A stretch of DNA of 64,000 nucleotides from Corallococcus macrosporus DSM 14697 (GTDB lineage: Bacteria; Myxococcota; Myxococcia; Myxococcales; Myxococcaceae). The position numbers were made by a program, and so were the translations under genes. A model generated the notes under the pieces. The model did not search any database, was not told the DNA's origin, and saw nothing but the letters and a program-made list of their open reading frames with translations. Positions 35,857-51,301 of this stretch are shown here, one piece after another (positions within the stretch are counted from its first letter, which is position 1; each line of letters begins with the position of its first letter). The stretch is from assembly GCF_002305895.1 (NCBI RefSeq), contig NZ_CP022203.1, forward strand, positions 3,574,501-3,638,500. The letters run 5' to 3'.

Positions 35857-36248
35857 TCGGGCCGCACGGACGGGGGGACGCAGCCCTGGCTCCTGGTCAG
35901 GGCTGTCACCTGTCTGACGTCACAGGTTCGAAAGTTCTGGATCTTTGCTGAAGCCGGGGGTATAGGCCCCCGGCTTTTGCAATTGGGGCGCCACGTCATG
36001 AGGCGTGGTTTCCCCAACACCTGGTTCATGACAGCAGGGACCTGGGTGAAGAGGGTGCATGTTCCGTTGGCAACCGGGCAACCGGTCGGACGGCGCCTTC
36101 GACCCCTGGTTCAAACGGCCGCGAGGCCAGCCCTGCCGAGACTGGAGGTGCGGTGTGGTGCCTCTCGGAGGCTCCTCTCGCTCTGCCACTTTGGCCCAGG
36201 CATCACGCCCGACCTGAAAAGGCGGGCCCAGTAAGGAGGTGAGTCAAA
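35857..36248 (+). other. 392-bp region: rplA terminator and long rplJ leader
   Basis: This gap contains the 35952-35980 terminator and then about 268 bases before the rplJ start. Another hairpin (CAGCCCTG/CAGGGCTG, 35881-35905) has no T tail. No ORF of interest lies here. In many bacteria the equivalent region carries a structured L10 leader to which the L10-L12 complex binds; I could not identify its conserved motif by eye. No convincing -35/-10 pair was found. A strong AAGGAGGTG ribosome site precedes the GTG of rplJ. Confidence 0.5.
35952..35980 (+). terminator. rho-independent terminator after rplA
   Basis: AGCCGGGGG (35952-35960) pairs perfectly with CCCCCGGCT (35967-35975), with a 6-base loop TATAGG, followed by TTTGC. 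It is the cleanest terminator in the island and separates rplK-rplA from rplJ-rplL-rpoB-rpoC. Confidence 0.88.
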
Positions 36249-36770
36249 GTGCTGAAGAGCGAGAAGGAAGAGATGATCAAGGAGCTCCACGAGAAGTTCT
36301 CGCGGACGACTTCCGCCGTCGTCGCCGAGTTCTCCAAGGTGGACGTGGAGACGGTGACGAAGCTCCGCAAGAAGTTCCGCGAGGGCAACGTCGAGTACAA
36401 GGTCATCAAGAACACGCTGGCGCGCCGTGCGGCGCAGGGCACGTCCGTGTCGGTCATCGCTGATGACTTCACGGGCCCCGTGGCCCTGTGCATCAGCTAC
36501 GGCGACGTGGTGGCTCCCGCGAAGATCCTGGTCGAGTTCTCGAAGGACATCGAGGACAAGATCAAGATCCGCACTGCCGTCGTCGAAGGCCGCAAGGTCG
36601 ACGTCGCCGGCGTGAAGGCCCTGGCGAAGCTGCCGGGTCTGCCCGAGCTCCGCGCGCAGTTGCTGGGGGTCATCAGCGAGCCGGCGAGCAAGCTGGTTCG
36701 GACCATCGCGGCTCCGGGTTCGCAGCTCGCCCGAGTCGTCCAGGCCAACGCGGACAAGGCGCAGGGCTGA
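36249..36770 (+). CDS. rplJ: 50S ribosomal protein L10
   Basis: 173 residues from GTG at 36249, with a strong AAGGAGGTG site. It forms the base of the L7/L12 stalk. N-terminal KSEKEEMIKELHEKFSRTTSAVVAEFSKVD, VTKLRKKFREGNVEYKVIKNTLARRA and TGPVALCISYGDVVAPAKIL are typical. The C-terminal helix that binds L7/L12 dimers is present (LARVVQANADKAQG). It is the first gene of the rplJL unit and is probably autoregulated through its leader. Confidence 0.98.
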   Translation: MLKSEKEEMIKELHEKFSRTTSAVVAEFSKVDVETVTKLRKKFREGNVEYKVIKNTLARRAAQGTSVSVIADDFTGPVALCISYGDVVAPAKILVEFSKDIEDKIKIRTAVVEGRKVDVAGVKALAKLPGLPELRAQLLGVISEPASKLVRTIAAPGSQLARVVQANADKAQG

Positions 36771-36872
36771 GAAGCCCTCATCCATCCGAGAAGTTTTTCT
36801 ACCGCAACCTCACCGGCCTGAACTCTCCAAAGGGGAGTTGGCCGTTAGTCGAAACCAGAAGGACACATTTCA

Positions 36873-37241
36873 ATGGCTGACCTGAACGCGATTGTTGACC
36901 AGCTCTCCTCCCTGACCGTCCTCGAGGCGGCCGAGCTCGTGAAGCAGCTCGAGAACAAGTGGGGCGTCTCCGCCGCCGCCGTGGCCGTTGCCGCGGGCCC
37001 GGCCGCCGCCGCTGCTCCTGTCGAGGAGAAGACGGAGTTCACGGTGGTGCTGGCCAACGCCGGCGCCAACAAGATCAACGTCATCAAGGAGATCCGCGCG
37101 ATCACCGGCCTGGGCCTGAAGGAGGCCAAGGACCTGGTCGAGGGCGCTCCGAAGAACGTCAAGGAAGGCGTCAGCAAGGACGACGCCAAGAAGATCAAGG
37201 ACCAGCTCACTGCGGCTGGTGCGACCGTCGAGGTCAAGTAG
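36873..37241 (+). CDS. rplL: 50S ribosomal protein L7/L12
   Basis: 122 residues. It forms dimers on the stalk and recruits translation factors. N-terminal dimer domain ([32 protein letters not shown]), Ala-rich hinge (about residues 40-55), and C-terminal domain with [21 protein letters not shown] and [15 protein letters not shown] are as expected. Multiple copies are needed relative to L10, and the rpoB attenuator downstream suits that. Confidence 0.98.
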   Translation: MADLNAIVDQLSSLTVLEAAELVKQLENKWGVSAAAVAVAAGPAAAAAPVEEKTEFTVVLANAGANKINVIKEIRAITGLGLKEAKDLVEGAPKNVKEGVSKDDAKKIKDQLTAAGATVEVK

Positions 37242-37303
37242 TTTCTACAGGGGCTGACCGGTTTTCCGGGAAATTTCGGGCAGCCACCTGACCGGATGTG
37301 CAG

Positions 37304-37336
37304 GCCGGCGCTCCCTGAGAGGGGGCGCCGGCTTTG
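37304..37336 (+). terminator. attenuator hairpin between rplL and rpoB
   Basis: GCCGGCGCTCCC (37304-37315) pairs with GGGGGCGCCGGC (37321-37332), a 12-bp stem with one wobble and a 5-base TGAGA loop, followed by TTTGCCC. It lies between ribosomal and polymerase genes at the same place as the E. coli rplL-rpoB attenuator, so partial termination would lower rpoBC expression compared with rplJL. Confidence 0.75.
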
Positions 37337-37418
37337 CCCATTTGACCGTTGCAAATTTCCCGGCGCCGCCGCGCGTTATTGAAGTTTGCCCGCCCGAGCA
37401 GTCGTCCCCGGAGCCAGA

Positions 37419-41645
<4,227 letters not shown>

Positions 41646-41666
41646 TTGCACGGAGCGCCCGCCTGA

Positions 41667-41707
41667 CCGGCCGCCCGCCGTCCCCTGAGTGGGGCGGGCG
41701 CGGCCGG
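41667..41707 (+). other. long GC-rich hairpin between rpoB and rpoC
   Basis: CCGGCC (41667-41672) and GGCCGG (41702-41707) close an outer stem; CCCGCC and GGCGGG extend it inward. There is no T tract, so it is not a terminator. It could affect mRNA processing or stability between the two cistrons; this is inference from structure alone. Confidence 0.45.
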
Positions 41708-41781
41708 GTCGGGGCGGGGGCCCGAATCAGCTGGCGGCCCTCCTGGAAGGGGAGGGCGCCCAACGAGATTTCGGAGGCAAC

Positions 41782-45996
<4,215 letters not shown>

Positions 45997-46035
45997 TCCG
46001 CGTCTGGGAAGTCCTCGAAGCGTCCGCTTGAAGAC

Positions 46036-46080
46036 AACCGCCGCTCCCGGAGCTTTCCCCGGGGCGGCGGTTTTCCTTTT
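46036..46080 (+). terminator. terminator after rpoC
   Basis: AACCGCCGC-TCCC (46036-46048) pairs with GGG-GCGGCGGTT (46061-46072), followed by TTCCTTTT. It is a strong rho-independent terminator at the end of the island. Confidence 0.88.
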
Positions 46081-46115
46081 GTCATGGCTAATCGCGTTAT
46101 GTGTCTGTCGTTGCC

Positions 46116-46143
46116 TTGACGTCCATGGCGCGCCGCGTTAACT
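46116..46143 (+). promoter_or_regulatory. candidate promoter for the phasin-like gene
   Basis: TTGACG (46116-46121) and TTAACT (46138-46143) are 16 bases apart. The -35 matches 5 of 6 bases and the -10 only about half. It sits 64 bases before the ATG, in the gap after the rpoC terminator. Confidence 0.45.
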
Positions 46144-46206
46144 GTTGGACGCTGCATTGACGCACCTGGTTACCGCCCGGCGAAAGCCGGGATAGGGGAG
46201 GACGGT

Positions 46207-46734
46207 ATGGCCACGACGAAGACCGAGACCGAGGCGACGCAGAACGACGTTCAGAGCTCCGAGGCCGCTGAGAAGAGCGGGCTGGCGCAGAACGTGGAGA
46301 GCTTCCTGAAGGCCCAGCTCTCCCAGGCGCAGAAGCGCATCGAGGAGCTGGAAGGCGAAGCGGGCAAGGTGGTGAAGACCTTGGAGTCCCGTGGGCAGGA
46401 GGCCGCGAAGGAGGCCCAGGCGCTGTGGACGAAGCTCCAGGCCGGTGAGCTGCTGACGGACCCGCGCGTGCAGGAGCTGAGCAAGCGCGCCAACGCGGCC
46501 AGCACCGAGCTGGGCCGGCGCGTGGACGCGGCCGGCACCGAGCTGCGCAAGCGCTTCGACGGCATCCAGACGCGCGTCGTCGAGGCCGTGGGCGTGGCCA
46601 GCCAGGCCCAGTTGAAGGACCTCAACAAGGAGCTGGCGAAGCTGTCCCGCAAGGTGGACTCGCTGCTGAAGCCGGTGCGCCGGGTGAACGGCGCGAAGCC
46701 TTCCAGCAGCCCCGCATCCTCGCCGCGCGCCTGA
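46207..46734 (+). CDS. phasin-like coiled-coil protein
   Basis: 175 residues. The sequence is almost entirely helical, rich in Ala, Glu, Lys and Gln, with heptad-like segments (LAQNVESFLKAQLSQAQKRIEELEGEAGK, QAQLKDLNKELAKLSRKVDSLL). The N-terminus is polar and acidic, the C-terminus basic and Pro/Ser-rich. Phasins, which coat polyhydroxyalkanoate granules or lipid bodies, have this profile, and the next gene is phasin-like too. A generic coiled-coil role in envelope or nucleoid is also possible. No catalytic motif. Confidence 0.55.
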   Translation: MATTKTETEATQNDVQSSEAAEKSGLAQNVESFLKAQLSQAQKRIEELEGEAGKVVKTLESRGQEAAKEAQALWTKLQAGELLTDPRVQELSKRANAASTELGRRVDAAGTELRKRFDGIQTRVVEAVGVASQAQLKDLNKELAKLSRKVDSLLKPVRRVNGAKPSSSPASSPRA

Positions 46735-46909
46735 TTTCCCCTCCACACCCCGACGGACCGTATTGCCTCTCCCTTTCCCGGAGTGCGTCAGGGGAGGGGG
46801 AGGCGCATCGCCGTCGTTCCCTTCGCGTCGGGGGTGTGCTTATTTCGGCCGTTCCCCCGACCGGGTCGGGGCTGGACGCCCAACCCCGCACACCTCCCGG
46901 AGAGACCCC

Positions 46910-47260
46910 ATGGACAACAAGCCCGAGGCCCCCCGAGAGAAGCACGCCGTGGCGGAGACGTTCGAGCGTCTTTGGAGCCAGGCCCTGCTGGCGGTGAACA
47001 CGGCGGAGGAGGAAGCCTCCCGCGCCGTGCAGCGCGTGGCCGCGGTGGCGGGGTGGAGCCAGGACGAGGTGAAGCGCCAGGCCCGTGAGTTCGGGGACCG
47101 GCTGGCGGGACACCGCAAGGACCTGGAGCACAACGTCGAGGAGCGCGTGCGCGTGGCCCTGGCGAAGATGAAGCTCCCGCGCCGCGAGGAGCTGTCGGCC
47201 TTTGGCACCCGCCTGGACAAGCTGGCCGAGCGCATCCAGGCCCTGGAGCAGCGGAAGTGA
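46910..47260 (+). CDS. phasin / PHA-granule-associated-like protein
   Basis: 116 residues from ATG at 46910 after a CGGAGAGA site. The last part (RREELSAFGTRLDKLAERIQAL) matches the pattern of the PhaI/PhaF phasin family, where it precedes oligomerising leucines. The rest is an amphipathic helix (AVAETFERLWSQALLAVNTAEEEA). The protein could coat storage granules or lipid bodies. Its stop codon overlaps the lytic transglycosylase start by four bases (GTGA), so the two are coupled in translation. Confidence 0.6.
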   Translation: MDNKPEAPREKHAVAETFERLWSQALLAVNTAEEEASRAVQRVAAVAGWSQDEVKRQAREFGDRLAGHRKDLEHNVEERVRVALAKMKLPRREELSAFGTRLDKLAERIQALEQRK

Positions 47261-47997
47261 AATCTCCCGCCCCCTCGGGCGGGAGGTCCTTCGGTACGCG
47301 GCTGTTCGAACGTCTCCACGCCCTCAGTTCGGGTTGTTCCCGGCTCCCGCTGCTCGCGGGCGCGGCGCTCGTCGTGTCCGCGCGGCTGGTGCCGCTCCTG
47401 GAAGAGCGCCCGGTGCAGCCCGTCGTCCCAGGTGTCGTGGCGGCGGAGGTCATCTCCCCCGAGGCGTCGCTCATCGACGCGGTGCTGACGCGGCGGGCCC
47501 CGGATCTGGGCCTGACGCTGCGCCGGCAGCTCATCCAGGCCATCGCCGAGGAGGCCGGACGGCTCGCGTATGATCCGCTGCTGATCCTGGCCATCATCGA
47601 CGTGGAGTCGGACTTCACGGAAGACGCCGTGTCCGTGAAGGGCGCCCGCGGGTTGATGCAGATCAAACCCAGCACGCTGCACTTCCTGGCGGCGAAGGAA
47701 GGCCTGCGCCTGTCCCGTGAGGAGGTGACGGCGGACCCCGCGCTCTGCGTGCGGCTGGGCATTCGTTACCTGCGCTCGCTCCAGGAGCGCTTCGGTGGGG
47801 ACCTGGACCTGGCCCTGATGGCCTACAACGCCGGCCCCACCCGCATCCGCAACGCCATCAAGCAGGGTGAGCTGGAGCGCTTCCGTCGCTACCCGCGGGC
47901 GGTCCGCCGGGACTTCCGGCGCTTCCGGGAGGGCCACGGGCTGGGCGGTGACTGGGCCCTGGCGCAGCGCGAGGTGCCTCCCGAGCCCATGCCCTGA
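47257..47997 (+). CDS. lytic transglycosylase (SLT domain)
   Basis: 246 residues from GTG at 47257, overlapping the upstream stop. A hydrophobic N-terminal stretch (LPLLAGAALVVSARLVPLL) suggests a membrane anchor or uncleaved signal. The SLT domain shows IIDVESDFTEDAVSVKGARGLMQIKPST (Glu is the acid catalyst), RYLRSLQERFGGDLDLALMAYNAGPTR. It cleaves glycan strands in peptidoglycan. Its linkage to phasin-like genes is only by operon position. The enzyme might help wall growth or myxospore formation. Confidence 0.9.
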   Translation: MKSPAPSGGRSFGTRLFERLHALSSGCSRLPLLAGAALVVSARLVPLLEERPVQPVVPGVVAAEVISPEASLIDAVLTRRAPDLGLTLRRQLIQAIAEEAGRLAYDPLLILAIIDVESDFTEDAVSVKGARGLMQIKPSTLHFLAAKEGLRLSREEVTADPALCVRLGIRYLRSLQERFGGDLDLALMAYNAGPTRIRNAIKQGELERFRRYPRAVRRDFRRFREGHGLGGDWALAQREVPPEPMP

Positions 47998-48128
47998 GCG
48001 GGCGTGTGGTGAATCTCCGGGCGGCCGGGCCGCTCCAACGGGGTGCACGCGCGCCTTGTCCCGTCCCGTCGGGTGCGCTAAGCGTTCCAAGTGCCCGGGA
48101 CTGTTGGAGATTCTCAGGAGTGACCCAC

Positions 48129-48824
48129 ATGAAGAACCCCCTGTTCCCCAGCGCCGCGCTCGCCGCCGCCCTGGCCCTGGCCCCCTTCGGGGCGCACGCC
48201 GGCTCCGTCTTCCTCAACGGCGTCAAGATTGACGGCGTCACCAACCAGCGGTTCGAGAAGGCCACCGTCCGCATCGACGAGGCGGGCAACGTGCACATCG
48301 ACGCCCCGGGCTACGCGGCCCGGGTGACGACCGTGACGCCGCCGGCCCCCGCGGCGCCGGCCCAGGCTCCGGCACCCGGTACCGCCGCGGGGACGGCCAC
48401 CCCCGCCGCCAAGGCGCCCCCCGCCGCGGCGCGGCAGGCGCCTGGCGCGCCCACGGCGCCCGGGCGCATCACCCAGCGCTACTGGCTGGTGACGGAGCAG
48501 CCGGTGCCAGGGATGACGGGGTACGACATCGACGTGTTCGTCAACTCCAAGTGGCTGCGCAAGCTGCGCGGCAACGAGGACCAGGTGGTGGTGGAAATCA
48601 CCCGAGACCTGCGGCCGGGGGCGAACAAGGTGACGTTCATCGCCCGGAAGGGGAACGCGGCGGACGCGCGCAGCAGTTCGCCTGGCCACGTGTTTCGGGT
48701 CATCATTGGCGAGGGGAACGAGGGCGGCGGGAACGTGATGATCGACAATCCCCTCATCCGCTTCCAGAAGACGGCGGCGGACACGCAGGACGCCACGCAG
48801 GAGTTCACCCTCACCACGCGCTGA
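48129..48824 (+). CDS. conserved secreted protein of unknown function
   Basis: 231 residues. The signal peptide (MKNPLFPSAALAAALALAPFGAHA) is clear, with cleavage after AHA. A short domain (GSVFLNGVKIDGVTNQRFEKATVRIDEAGNVHIDAPGY) precedes a Pro/Ala-rich linker (about residues 66-115) and a C-terminal beta-rich domain (RYWLVTEQPVPGMTGYDIDVFVN, VVVEITRDLRPGANKVTFIARK). It is probably periplasmic. The C-terminal pattern could be an Ig-like or carbohydrate-binding fold, but I cannot say more. It lies between the transglycosylase and a protein preceding tgl. Confidence 0.7.
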   Translation: MKNPLFPSAALAAALALAPFGAHAGSVFLNGVKIDGVTNQRFEKATVRIDEAGNVHIDAPGYAARVTTVTPPAPAAPAQAPAPGTAAGTATPAAKAPPAAARQAPGAPTAPGRITQRYWLVTEQPVPGMTGYDIDVFVNSKWLRKLRGNEDQVVVEITRDLRPGANKVTFIARKGNAADARSSSPGHVFRVIIGEGNEGGGNVMIDNPLIRFQKTAADTQDATQEFTLTTR

Positions 48825-48856
48825 CAGGTGGGGGACTTCGTGTAACGGAGACAACC

Positions 48857-49324
48857 GTGTTCAACCTCGACGAGCGCTACCGGGGGCTGCCCGCCACGCG
48901 GGAACAGGTCCTGGCGCTGCACACCTCCCTCAACACGCCGCACGTGGCCATTCCCGGCAAGCAGGCCGGGCCGGCGCAGGCCTTCGTCGTGGGCATCCGG
49001 GGAGGGCAGGGGGCCGCGGCCGTCTTCGTCTACCTGTACCTGGCGGAGGCCGCGGACTGCGCGGTGTACCTGTCCGGCCGGCGCAACCAGTCGGCGGACG
49101 AGTACCGCGACGATGAAGGGGACGCGCTGGCCTTCGTGGAGTCGCTGGGGTTCATGATGGATGACGCCAACTGGCGCGCCATGGACCCGGCGCAGCAGGA
49201 CGAGCAGCTCAAGACGTTGCCGGTGTTCTTCAAGGACCCGACGCTCGTGCCCGCGGTGGTGGCGCGCGCCGAGGAGAAGAAGAACGTCACCACCACGCTG
49301 GGCCGTTTCCTGGCCGCCTTCTGA
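48857..49324 (+). CDS. unknown protein upstream of tgl
   Basis: 155 residues from GTG at 48857 after GGAG. It reads MFNLDERYRGLPATREQVLALH at the start. It is soluble, with a small beta/alpha look (AFVVGIRGGQGAAAVFVYLYL, CAVYLSGRRNQSADEYRDD). No known motif is recognised. The 37-base spacing to tgl suggests cotranscription, and a role in pilus biogenesis or in another envelope process is possible, but not shown. Confidence 0.65.
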   Translation: MFNLDERYRGLPATREQVLALHTSLNTPHVAIPGKQAGPAQAFVVGIRGGQGAAAVFVYLYLAEAADCAVYLSGRRNQSADEYRDDEGDALAFVESLGFMMDDANWRAMDPAQQDEQLKTLPVFFKDPTLVPAVVARAEEKKNVTTTLGRFLAAF

Positions 49325-49361
49325 ATCACCGCCCCCTCACCCCCGTCGAGAGCCGCCTCCC

Positions 49362-50123
49362 ATGTCCCGCCTTTCCACCGCGTCCTGTTCGCTCGCGCTG
49401 CTGCTGGTGTCCTCCGGTTGCTCCCACACGCCCACGGAGAAGGAGAAGCGGAGCGCGGAGATTCACTATGACCTGGCGATCCAGGCCCAGCAGGCCGGCG
49501 AGCTCCAGGATGCGCTGCGCGAGCTGCAGCAGTCGTTGAAGAAGGACCCGGACTACCCCGACGCGAACAACGCCATGGGCATCCTGTTGCACCTGGCGTT
49601 CCGCCGTCCCGACGAGGCCGTCAAGCACTACAACAAGGCGCTGGAGATTCGCCCCGACTTCTCCGAGGCGCGCACCAACCTGGCCAACGTGCACCTGGAC
49701 CAGGGCCGCTACGACGAGGCCATCCAGCTCTACGAGACGGTCCTCAACGACATGCTCTACCCGACGCCCTTCATCGCCCAGGGCAACCTGGGGTGGGCGT
49801 ACTACAAGAAGGGCGAGACGGACCGCGCGGTGGAGAGCATCAAGGCCGCGGTGACGACGAACCCCAACTTCTGTCTGGGCTACAAGAACCTGGGCCTCAT
49901 CTACGACGAGACGGGCCGCACCGCCGAGGCGTGCCGCCAGTTCGCGCACTACCGCGAGAGCTGCCCGGACGTGGCCGAAGCGTATATGCGTGAAGGCGTC
50001 TGCCAGGCGAAGCTGGGACAGGTCGATGCGGCGAAGGCGGCCTTCGCCACCTGTGAGAGCAAGGCGAAAGCTGGTGAACAGGTGTTGAAGGACGACTGCA
50101 GGAGGCTGCTGGAAAAGCTCTAG
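49362..50123 (+). CDS. tgl: Tgl, TPR lipoprotein pilotin for the type IV pilus secretin
   Basis: 253 residues. The lipobox is LLVSSGC. The mature part is a run of about six TPR units (for example AIQAQQAGELQDALRELQQSLKK, AVKHYNKALEIRPDFSEARTNLANVHL, AIQLYETVLNDML, AVESIKAAVTTNPNFCLGYKNLGLIYDETG, and a Cys-rich end). It matches the size and repeat content I recall for M. xanthus Tgl, a PilF-type pilotin that helps PilQ multimerise in the outer membrane and is needed for S-motility. Tgl, like CglB, can be passed between cells in outer-membrane exchange. The gene order rpoC - 5 genes - tgl also fits my memory of M. xanthus. Function is known; identity here is by homology and synteny from memory. 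Confidence 0.85.
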   Translation: MSRLSTASCSLALLLVSSGCSHTPTEKEKRSAEIHYDLAIQAQQAGELQDALRELQQSLKKDPDYPDANNAMGILLHLAFRRPDEAVKHYNKALEIRPDFSEARTNLANVHLDQGRYDEAIQLYETVLNDMLYPTPFIAQGNLGWAYYKKGETDRAVESIKAAVTTNPNFCLGYKNLGLIYDETGRTAEACRQFAHYRESCPDVAEAYMREGVCQAKLGQVDAAKAAFATCESKAKAGEQVLKDDCRRLLEKL

Positions 50124-50145
50124 CGCGTTGGGTATCTGGGGACCC

Positions 50146-50532
50146 GTGGACCACGTCGATTTCGGCAAATACCTGAGCCAGCAGCGGGAGCTCCGAGGCC
50201 TCTCGCGTGACGACGTCGCGCGGGAGACCAAGATTCCTCCCACGCTCATCACCGCGCTCGAGGCCGGGCAGGTGGAGCGGCTGCCCTCGCGCATCTTCGT
50301 GGTGAACTACATCCGCGCGTACGCGCAGGTCATCGGCATGTCTCCGGAGGAGGCGGTGCTGCGCTACGAGGAGGTGGACAGGTCCGTGCCGGCGCCGTCT
50401 CCCGTGCAGCTCGAGCAGGAGCGGCGCAAGCGGGCCTACGTGGGGTTGTCCGTGCTGCTGGCGTCCCTGCTCCTGGGCGTGTACCTGTTCCTCGTGCTGA
50501 GCGGAAAGCTTCCCAACCCGCTCGCGCGTTGA
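50146..50532 (+). CDS. RodZ-like HTH membrane protein
   Basis: 128 residues from GTG at 50146 (a TTG at 50128 is another candidate). It has an N-terminal HTH of the RodZ/Xre type: FGKYLSQQRELRGLSRDDVARETKIPPTLITALEAGQVERLPS, then a linker, a single TM (YVGLSVLLASLLLGVYLFLVL) and almost no periplasmic domain. RodZ proteins link MreB to the rod-shape complex. PilF and rodZ are neighbours in Pseudomonas-type genomes, so the tgl-rodZ-like order here is a conserved pairing. Lack of the large periplasmic part makes it shorter than classic RodZ. Confidence 0.78.
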   Translation: MDHVDFGKYLSQQRELRGLSRDDVARETKIPPTLITALEAGQVERLPSRIFVVNYIRAYAQVIGMSPEEAVLRYEEVDRSVPAPSPVQLEQERRKRAYVGLSVLLASLLLGVYLFLVLSGKLPNPLAR

Positions 50533-50541
50533 AGCATCTCC

Positions 50542-51276
50542 ATGGAGCGATACGACGACGACGCGCTCGTGCTGTCCTCGGTGGACTATGGCGAGTCCGA
50601 CCGGCTCGTCACCCTGCTGACGCGGGAGCACGGGAAGCTGACGGCCTTCGCCGCCGGAGCGCGCAAGAGCAAGCGGCGCTTCGCGGGCGCGCTGGAGCCG
50701 TTCATGCGGCTGCGCGTCCACCTGGTGGAGACGCGCGGCAGCACGGTGCGGCTGGATGGCGCGGACATCGTCGCGGGCTTCTATGCGGCGCGTGAGGACC
50801 TGTCGCTCATCGCCCGGGCCCTGTACGCGGTGGAGCTGTGCCGCGAGCTGACGCGGGAGCATGAGCCGCACCCGGAGCTGTTCGCCCTGCTGGAGGCGTA
50901 CCTGGCGCGGCTGGACGCGAAGGAGGCGGGGCCCACGTCGCTGCTGGCCTTCGAGCTGTCCGCGCTGGCGCACGCGGGGCTGATGCCCCGGTTCGATTCG
51001 TGCTCGCTGTGTGGTGGCGCGCCGGGGGAGCGGCCTCGCTTCGACCAGGCACATGGCGGCGCGGTGTGCGAGCCCTGTGGCTTCCGGGCGCGCGAGTCGG
51101 TGGCGGTGCCGGTGGCGCTGCTCACGGGCCTGCGCGCGCTCCAGGAAGGCGCGCGCACCCCGCTGCCTCCGGACCTGCGCGCGCGTGCCCGGGGGCTGCT
51201 GAACGTCTTCATCGCGCATCACCTGGGCCGCCGCCTCAAGAGCGTGGACTTCATGGCCCAGGTGGGCCTGGACTGA
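50542..51276 (+). CDS. recO: DNA repair protein RecO
   Basis: 244 residues. With RecR and RecF it loads RecA at gaps. The N-terminal OB-like domain (MERYDDDALVLSSVDYGESDRLVTLLTREHGKLTAFAAGARKSKRRFAGALEPF) is classical for RecO, and the C-terminal zinc site has CSLCGG and CEPCG. The LKSVDFMAQVGLD end is present. The gap to the RodZ-like gene is 9 bases. Confidence 0.95.
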   Translation: MERYDDDALVLSSVDYGESDRLVTLLTREHGKLTAFAAGARKSKRRFAGALEPFMRLRVHLVETRGSTVRLDGADIVAGFYAAREDLSLIARALYAVELCRELTREHEPHPELFALLEAYLARLDAKEAGPTSLLAFELSALAHAGLMPRFDSCSLCGGAPGERPRFDQAHGGAVCEPCGFRARESVAVPVALLTGLRALQEGARTPLPPDLRARARGLLNVFIAHHLGRRLKSVDFMAQVGLD

Positions 51277-51301
51277 CGAAGGTTCGGAAGGCGAGGGGCG
51301 C

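Noticed and set aside
35881-35905. CAGCCCTG/CAGGGCTG hairpin as the rplA terminator
   Set aside because: It lacks a T tract; the perfect hairpin with TTT at 35952-35980 is the better terminator.
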